DNA of 64,000 bases from Siccibacter turicensis LMG 23730 (GTDB taxonomy: Bacteria > Pseudomonadota > Gammaproteobacteria > Enterobacterales > Enterobacteriaceae): NCBI RefSeq assembly GCF_000463155.2, contig NZ_AWFZ01000028.1, forward strand, positions 186,001-250,000, in the 5' to 3' direction. A program made the position numbers and the translations under genes. Shown here one piece after another: positions 60,601 through 64,000 of the stretch (position 1 is the stretch's first letter; the number at the start of each line of letters is the position of its first letter). Below the pieces are notes generated by a model. That model was not told the DNA's origin, did not search any database, and was given only the letters and a program-made list of their open reading frames with translations.

Positions 60601-61464
60601 GTCGTTTACCACGGAGGAGATGGTGCTGCCGTCGACGGTCTGGGTACCGCGGTTATTGATAATGGTGTCGATGGCTTTACCGGTCTTCTGAACCAGCTGC
60701 GCGCCGCCGTCGTTGAGGTGTGCGCCGGATACGGTGCCGGCGACGATCTGGGTGCCGCCGCCAAAAATGGTGGTGTCCGCCGCCGAACCGCCGGTGTAAA
60801 CCTGCTGCAGGCCGCCGCTGTTGACCGTGGCGCTTTGTGAGAAGCCGCCGTTCTGGATCAGCTGGTTGCCGCCGTTATTCACGATGCCCGACACGGAGCT
60901 GCCGTTAACCGACTGCACGCCGCCGCTGTTGATGATGGACTGGGTGGCGAGGCCGCTTTGCAGGACGGTCTGCTGGCCGCCCGCGCCGATGATGGTGCTG
61001 TTGGCGGTGCCGGATACCGCCTGTTTGCCGCCGCTGTTAAGCTGCGAGCCGGTTGCGGTGCCGTCGGATTCAACGATCTGTACGCCGTCGGTCACCGAGG
61101 TGCCGACGGTCTGACCGTTCTGACGCACAATCTGCGCGCCGCCGTCGACCACGTTAGTACCCTGCGTCTGGCCACCGGCAACAATCTGGGTGCCCAGATT
61201 ACCGATGGTGTGATTGGTGGTCAGGCCGCCTTCGCGCACCTGCTGCACACCGCCCAGTACCACTTCGTCGCGCACGGGCGACGTCACGTCAAAGGTGAAT
61301 GCCATGGCCGCTGAGCTTGCCAGCGTGCTGCCTACCGCGGCGGTGAGCAAAATCGCGCTGCTGGCGCGTTTGCCGTTGGCTTTTGTCAGTTCAGAAACCA
61401 CCACGAAGGCGCGCTGAACTTCACTCCACACCAACCGGTAACTGCAGTTAAGACCTTTCTTCAT
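54661..61464 (-). CDS. AIDA-type autotransporter adhesin
   Basis: Large type Va secreted adhesin, 2267 residues. The N-terminus MKKGLNCSYRLVWSEVQRAF is an extended signal peptide region, followed by a hydrophobic core ending around AMAF (56). The passenger (about 57-1950) is a beta-helix of GG-Q-V strand-loop-strand repeats such as SGGLQHV..GGAASDGTVFGG. Residues 196-1192 form eleven ~91-residue super-repeats. Then come more irregular repeats, autotransporter-associated segments (NGSLYKEGSNTLTLSG), and a C-terminal beta-barrel (about 1990-2267) ending in KIGF with terminal Phe. Such repeats are O-heptosylated in AIDA-I and TibA, and the matching transferase gene lies 32 bp upstream. The ATG at 61464 follows GAGGACA. 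Confidence 0.95.
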   Translation of the reverse strand: MKKGLNCSYRLVWSEVQRAFVVVSELTKANGKRASSAILLTAAVGSTLASSAAMAFTFDVTSPVRDEVVLGGVQQVREGGLTTNHTIGNLGTQIVAGGQTQGTNVVDGGAQIVRQNGQTVGTSVTDGVQIVESDGTATGSQLNSGGKQAVSGTANSTIIGAGGQQTVLQSGLATQSIINSGGVQSVNGSSVSGIVNNGGNQLIQNGGFSQSATVNSGGLQQVYTGGSAADTTIFGGGTQIVAGTVSGAHLNDGGAQLVQKTGKAIDTIINNRGTQTVDGSTISSVVNDGGVQLVHSGGLAAGTTVHSGGLQHVQLGGAASDGAVFGGGSQVVAGTASGTSVSDGGAQLVQETGKASGTIINNRGTQTVDGQAISAVVNTGGTQQINRGGLASGAVVNTGGLQHVSEGGAASDAILLGGTQLVEGTTSGTIVNNGGLQQIHASGKSNDAVINAGGEQDVDGVSFSAEVNDGGLQKVRSGGTATSAVVNQGGIQDVLSGGSTAFTTLLGGIQELAGKAADTIIGAGGVQHVQVGGSATGSLINDGGLQRVDGSASSSVIYDGGTQLVNRGGLADNATVNSGGLQHVNEGGAASDTTVFGGGKQVVAGTASGTSINEGGYQLVQETGKATDTIINSGGSQAVDGAAISAVVNDGGVQLVHAGGLAAGSLVNAGGLQHINEGGAASDGLLFGGTQIVEGTASGTRIDAGGVQQVHVTGKTTDSKIFDGGFQDVDGTANGSIVYSGGKQLIRSGGHANNTRVDKNGVQIVRADGAASKTTLLGGVQQVAGVAGDTVIGDGGVQHVQVGGSATGSLINSGGLQRVDGSATSAVVNNGGVQLVNSGGLAAGSIVNNGGLQHINLGGAASDGIIFGGGKQLVAGTASGTSISDGGLQIVQATGKTSGTKINSGGVQSVDGAATSSIVRNGGTQLVNKGGLAAGTTVNSGGLQHISLGGAASDGTVFGGGKQVVAGTASGTSLSDGGLQIVTTTGKASGTLINSGGVQSVDGNATSAVVRNGGTQLVNKGGLAAGTTVNSGGLQHINLGGAASDGTVFGGGKQVVEGTASGTSLSDGGTQLVKGTGKTTDTHINSGGVQSVDGAAISSVVNNGGQQIVNFGGLAAGSIVKNGGIQHVSAGGAASDGTVFGGGTQLVEGSASGTSISDGGVQLVMKSGQASGTLVNSGGVQRVDGQSFSAVINNGGQQIVDPYGWSRGTVINAGGTQTLGNSAVAVSTVMNGGEQHVNNGAKAMATRLLGGTQNIGSGGQAFEARVEKGGVQNVNSGGYTYGGTISTGGRQNVFAGGVTDFTFVDGGLQVVDGTSIVSIVKNGGHQVVNKNANAEVSIVIDGGLQDVYGTTTGSEITRAEQRVYSGATVTSTVLSDNAIQTVNNGALVTETRNRHSIQNLLSGGRAENTTLDDFAIQNIAAGATAVNTSMLNSGQQNVRGTATNTDLSSYAVQNVYRGGTANQTGVYERGVQNIFNGGSSVQATIYDGGIQNVLTGGTANSTTINGGGTQNVNSGGTVISTIIKEGGIQNVNDGAIVIDNTIVGDQLVNQGGTVASSTVRASGSQRITAGGTAIATTISKGGMQLVHKGGLADLTAIERGGMLAVQDGASATNINLRSGAGLMAGTDTTLNGTHANGDFSIANKVAQSLLLEGGGILSVAADGTANNTVVNQDGTLSVAEGGNLTGVTRLNDGAALEGNVTNSGELRISTESRANAINAAISGNGSLYKEGSNTLTLSGVLNQVGGTYLQSGTLVFSGLDAVTDVIAQLGTSLQLTNGSRLTGMIDPTDLTVDAGSTWEMTADSLLNNLTLGGSIDYQAPTGAFVPKTLTVTNLVGNGGTITLNTLFEGDTAVSDSLVLDGGTATGNTRIAIRSQGGLGARTSGDGIQVVNAINGATTTDDAFSLNGSLQAGAYNYTLRQGSADESWYLTTADAGSNENGPQNYRSAMYLYSSIYAQAMDYDSALLGSMDARRYASRTVAEGGSNMWARFQAGQLSHDHGGDDLRSGNTPESKGGYTFLQIGSDLWQGSASTMDWTVGIYGAAGLSAIDVQRNNKSKAGTVRDDAYSGGLYLNGVHQSGWWMDVVAQGTRHNFDTNPRDGDGMKTHGWGYVGSFETGLPFDLGNGLVLEPQLQYQYRGVNLKDGSDDVADVQFGDGHSQQVRAGLRLGNSATLKETGNPVPVSWWVRPSFIQTFDSKGDLNVSAPGVAGSDVSFNPDQDGTAAALDVGIDGQIRDNVTLGVRAGYTKTIDDAGTGGYGGQVTLKIGF
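57889..60879 (-). repeat. Eleven tandem ~273-bp super-repeats in the adhesin gene
   Basis: 2991 bp (997 codons) divide into eleven units of 90 or 91 codons. Each is built of five strand-loop-strand modules beginning roughly NGG.QLV..GG, SGGLQHV..GGAASD, GG.Q.V.GTASGTS, DGG.QLV..TGKA and GGVQSVDG. Units 9 and 10 are nearly identical, others are diverged. Recombination could change the unit number. Confidence 0.9.
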
Positions 61465-61496
61465 GTCAATGTCCTCGAAACCCGTCTCTCAGTCCG

Positions 61497-62753
61497 TCAC
61501 GCGGCATGTTGATCGGGGTTTGCCAATGCTGTTGTTGTGATGCCAAAGGGATTGCTTCGCAGGGCGATAAGCCGACGGAGATGGCCAATCACCTGCTTGC
61601 CAGTGATAAAACGAGTGCACTCGTACTGCCGGTCCGTGCCTTTATGGCGCGGACACCAGAAATAGTCCTGATGGTCAAAATCGAGCCGCGGGTCGTCCCA
61701 GCAGCCGTTGCAGACGTGGGTATTAATGACGCGCCACGGGGTGTAAAACTCGCTGCCCGGCAGGCTGAAGCCGCTAATCAGCACCACCGGTATGCGGCAG
61801 CCCCAGGCCAGCCAGGAGAGGCCGCTGCCCAGACCGATAAAAAACGCGGCGTGCTCCAGCAGCGCGGCGCGCTCGGCGAGCGGCAGGTTGCCGGTGAAAT
61901 CTTCGGCGCCGTGGGGAATTTTGTTCCAGACGTAGCCCCGGCCCACCACGCGCTCTTTGTCGATACACAGCACGCGGTAGCCCTGGGCTTTCAGAAAGTC
62001 GATGACCTCATGCCAGCCGGTGCCGTTGTTCCAGAACTTTGCCTGGCTGGTGGATTGGGTCGCAATGCAGACATAGGGTTCGGCGATCTGCCGTTTGCTG
62101 TGCTGGCGCAGGTCCGGGACGATTTCCGTAGGGTCAACGCCGAGAATGTGCCCGGCGGTGCGGTGCAGGCCGACGGCGCGAAAGTCAAACGGCTGACGGT
62201 CAAGATCGCCCTGAAAGAAGAGCCCGATGCGCCAGGTGGCGTACGGAGCCGCGGCGGTTTGCCGCCCTTGTTGCCAGGCATCCGGGGTAAAAAAATGCAG
62301 ATCGGGATAGACCGGGGCGAAGAGATCGATGATAGGCTGGGCCATGGTGCAGTCTACCTGGCACTGCCAGGTCTCACGAAACCGCTCGGCGTAGGGTACC
62401 CAGCCGACCAGATCGCCCAGCGTGCCGCTGGGAAAGGAGAGCAGAACCTGTTGACCACGCAGAGTGAGCGCATGGTCGAGCACCGGCTCCTCATCGCCCT
62501 TGTTCCAGACCCGCAGACGAAACGGCACGAAATATTTTTTGGTGCTGATCACCCATCCCTGTGCAACGTCGTCGGCGAACAGGATATTTCCCGTTTCGTC
62601 GTCGGTAATTTCAACGCGCCAGTCGCCTTGCGGCAGCAATATCCGTGCGCCATCGTTAAAATCATACAGGATCCCCTGCGGCCCCTGTTGTGTCGGAACG
62701 TCGGGCGGCAAGATAAAAGCGTATCCTTGCGTGGCGGCAGTGGTTATGGTCAT
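61497..62753 (-). CDS. Autotransporter O-heptosyltransferase (TibC/Aah family)
   Basis: Cytoplasmic glycosyltransferase that adds heptose from ADP-heptose to serines of the autotransporter repeats. The 418-residue protein has the glycosyltransferase-9-like C-terminal domain (FFIGLGSGLSWLAWG). The four cysteines of the iron-finger are in place: Cys348 and Cys351 (HVCNGCWDD), Cys367 (WCPRH) and Cys379 (ECTRF). The likely catalytic Asp is in GTLGDLVGW (Asp114). Start 62753 (ATG) follows AAGGACAGG; a GTG one codon earlier is less likely. First gene of the operon with the adhesin, the same order as aah-aidA and tibC-tibA. Confidence 0.93.
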   Translation of the reverse strand: MTITTAATQGYAFILPPDVPTQQGPQGILYDFNDGARILLPQGDWRVEITDDETGNILFADDVAQGWVISTKKYFVPFRLRVWNKGDEEPVLDHALTLRGQQVLLSFPSGTLGDLVGWVPYAERFRETWQCQVDCTMAQPIIDLFAPVYPDLHFFTPDAWQQGRQTAAAPYATWRIGLFFQGDLDRQPFDFRAVGLHRTAGHILGVDPTEIVPDLRQHSKRQIAEPYVCIATQSTSQAKFWNNGTGWHEVIDFLKAQGYRVLCIDKERVVGRGYVWNKIPHGAEDFTGNLPLAERAALLEHAAFFIGLGSGLSWLAWGCRIPVVLISGFSLPGSEFYTPWRVINTHVCNGCWDDPRLDFDHQDYFWCPRHKGTDRQYECTRFITGKQVIGHLRRLIALRSNPFGITTTALANPDQHAA

Positions 62754-62817
62754 CACCTGTCCTTAATAATCAGGTAGCATTACTGTGCGCTGGTGAAATA
62801 AATTTCAGACACCAGCC

Positions 62818-62839
62818 ATCCTCCGGAGGATATATATCC
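62818..62839. promoter_or_regulatory. Overlapping palindromes upstream of the adhesin operon
   Basis: ATCCTCCGGAGGAT (62818-62831) and GGATATATATCC (62828-62839) are perfect palindromes that overlap by four bases, 65 bp before the heptosyltransferase start. A hairpin GCTGGTG/CACCAGC (62789-62816) lies between them and the gene. Operator function is inference. Confidence 0.45.
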
Positions 62840-63480
62840 GAAGCGGTAAACTAATTTATGAGCAGCTTTTTATGCACTCTCTCAGGAGTCGCTTAATAGT
62901 AGTCAGGGGTGAAGTTATTGCAAATTCTTACCAAAAGTTAACATCTATATTTTTCAATGAGTTAGAAAATCGGTCTTTTCTTGCGCATTTTTTAATTAAG
63001 TTTAAAAACAGTAACTTAACACCACATCGCCCTGACCTTTTTAGGATTATCCTTAACTAAAACTTTCGACTGAACTGAGACATTGACACGCTTTTGCAAT
63101 CATCATGCAGCATATATTTCCCTCGCTTTACCCTCCTGCAGACAAAATACTGACAGAACTATTTGCCTGCTTTTTTTGTCACAATGAAAATATATGCCGA
63201 TATTTTCCCGTCGCCCTTCGCTTAATTAGTTTTTATTTTTTTATTGCAATAAGACAAATGCGCAATTTGCGTCAGGGAAAGCAGATCGTTGGGTGAGCGT
63301 CGGGGGAAGTAAGATGAAGGGTTGCGCGGCACCAGGCGAAGCCGTTATCCGGTTGAGGCCGCCCGGAAGATGCGCAACGCTCGCCATTATCGGGGCTGAA
63401 AAAGCGCTACCGTTGCGCAAAACACGCATAACGCGCAGATAACACCTCCCCTACAACCCGTCTTTCGCATTTTGAAACAG
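62840..63480. other. AT-rich spacer between the adhesin operon and pykF
   Basis: About 640 bp with no supported gene. The stretch 62860-63260 is markedly AT-rich against its GC-rich surroundings, as expected of an H-NS-bound upstream region of an acquired adhesin operon (inference). Short open frames at 62872-63060 and 63105-63296 lack ribosome-binding sites. GC content rises again after 63260. Confidence 0.6.
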
Positions 63481-63512
63481 CGTTTTCAATTCCTTTCTGC
63501 GGCGTCGGAAGT

Positions 63513-63547
63513 TATAATGCCGCCATCATGATCTGAATGGTTTCAGC
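63513..63547 (+). promoter_or_regulatory. pykF promoter -10 and Cra-like site
   Basis: TATAAT (63513-63518) is followed by CTGAATGGTTTCAGC (63533-63547), whose reverse complement GCTGAAACCATTCAG fits the Cra (FruR) consensus. Cra represses pykF in E. coli from a site just downstream of the -10. The predicted leader is over 200 nt long. Confidence 0.75.
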
Positions 63548-63756
63548 GAATTGGACTGCACCCGCTCTCATTACAGCAATCGCACACCCCTCCGGGCTGG
63601 AACTGCGCCTGACATTCCTCTGCACGCTTTTTTGATGTCACCTATCCTTACCTCTGTGGCATCACAACTTTCGCAACACAGGCTTTACCCCGCGGCGCTA
63701 CACTCCCGGGGAAATGATTTCCATATCCTTCTCAACTTAAAAAGACTAAGACTGTC

Positions 63757-64000
63757 ATGAAAAAGACGAAAATTGTTTGCACCATCGGCCCGAAAACCGA
63801 ATCTGAAGAGATGCTGACCCGTATGCTCGACGCGGGCATGAACGTAATGCGTCTTAACTTCTCCCACGGCGACTATGAAGAGCATGGTCAGCGCATCAAG
63901 AACCTGCGCAACGTCGTGGCAAAAACCGGTAAAAAAGCGGCGATTCTGCTGGATACCAAAGGTCCGGAAATCCGCACCATCAAGCTGGAAGGCGGCAACG
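63757..64000 (+). CDS. pykF: Pyruvate kinase I (fructose-1,6-bisphosphate activated), 3' end cut by window edge
   Basis: Glycolytic enzyme converting phosphoenolpyruvate and ADP to pyruvate and ATP. The visible 81 residues begin [20 protein letters not shown] and include the conserved [11 protein letters not shown] and [12 protein letters not shown], matching E. coli PykF almost exactly. The rest lies beyond the window. A Cra-like site and long leader precede it. Confidence 0.97.
   Translation, partial: MKKTKIVCTIGPKTESEEMLTRMLDAGMNVMRLNFSHGDYEEHGQRIKNLRNVVAKTGKKAAILLDTKGPEIRTIKLEGGN

Noticed and set aside
57889-60879. Tandem repeats considered as a CRISPR-like or non-coding array
   Set aside because: The units are contiguous, in frame and continuous with the adhesin reading frame. 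There are no unique spacers.
62872-63060. Short plus-strand frame of 62 codons in the AT-rich spacer
   Set aside because: No Shine-Dalgarno, no recognisable sequence, and the composition is that of the AT-rich spacer. The 63-codon frame at 63105-63296 was rejected for the same reasons.

Overview
The window is a chromosomal segment of an enterobacterium (order Enterobacterales, close to Enterobacter, Kosakonia or Klebsiella). Left of about 32.8 kb the gene order is that of the Escherichia coli rsxE-nth-dtpA ... purR-cfa-ribC-mdtK-valV-valW interval, and the proteins are close to their E. coli counterparts. The right edge runs into pykF, which also lies beyond valVW in E. coli. What lies between valW and pykF differs from E. 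coli. No IS element, prophage, rRNA operon or CRISPR array was seen.

Layout. (1) 1-18.7 kb, housekeeping and stress genes: rsxE (cut at its 5' end), nth, dtpA, gstA, pdxY-tyrS, pdxH, mliC, anmK, slyB, slyA, ydhIJK, sodC, ydhF, ydhL, nemRA, gloA, rnt, grxD. (2) 19-26.4 kb: mepH, ydhP, the 29-residue ynhF, purR, the divergent punR/punC pair, and cfa with two promoters. (3) 26.5-30.3 kb, an accessory beta-glucoside operon: an orphan lactose/cellobiose-family EIIC, a GH1 phospho-beta-glucosidase and a LacI-type regulator, with an AscG-like palindromic operator. (4) 30.3-32.8 kb: ribC, mdtK with a terminator in its leader, and two tRNA-Val(GAC) genes. (5) 33.0-34.6 kb: an unrecognised 543-residue protein with an HNH-like segment and a hydrophobic C-terminal half. 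(6) 34.7-54.6 kb, a compact formate hydrogenlyase (FHL) locus. It holds the hycABCDEFGHI operon, the divergent hypABCDE-fhlA operon, and a hydN-fdhF-hypF-nickel permease operon. Three sigma-54-type promoters drive these. FdhF has cysteine where the E. coli enzyme has selenocysteine. (7) 54.7-62.8 kb: a 2267-residue AIDA-type autotransporter adhesin with eleven ~91-residue super-repeats, preceded in the same operon by its O-heptosyltransferase. (8) 62.8-64.0 kb: an AT-rich spacer, the pykF promoter with a Cra-like site, and the first 81 codons of pykF.

How the parts work together. The 34.7-54.6 kb block carries nearly everything dedicated to making hydrogen from formate: the formate dehydrogenase (FdhF), electron carriers (HycB, HycF, HydN), hydrogenase 3 (HycE/HycG with membrane arm HycC/HycD), the maturation proteins (HypA-F, HycH, HycI), nickel import, the activator FhlA and its antagonist HycA. 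The autotransporter and heptosyltransferase form a surface-adhesin pair. Recognisable regulatory sites tie local regulators to local targets: SlyA (slyA, possibly cfa), PhoP (slyB), NemR (nemR, possibly nemA), PurR (purR), an AscG-like repressor, FhlA and Cra.
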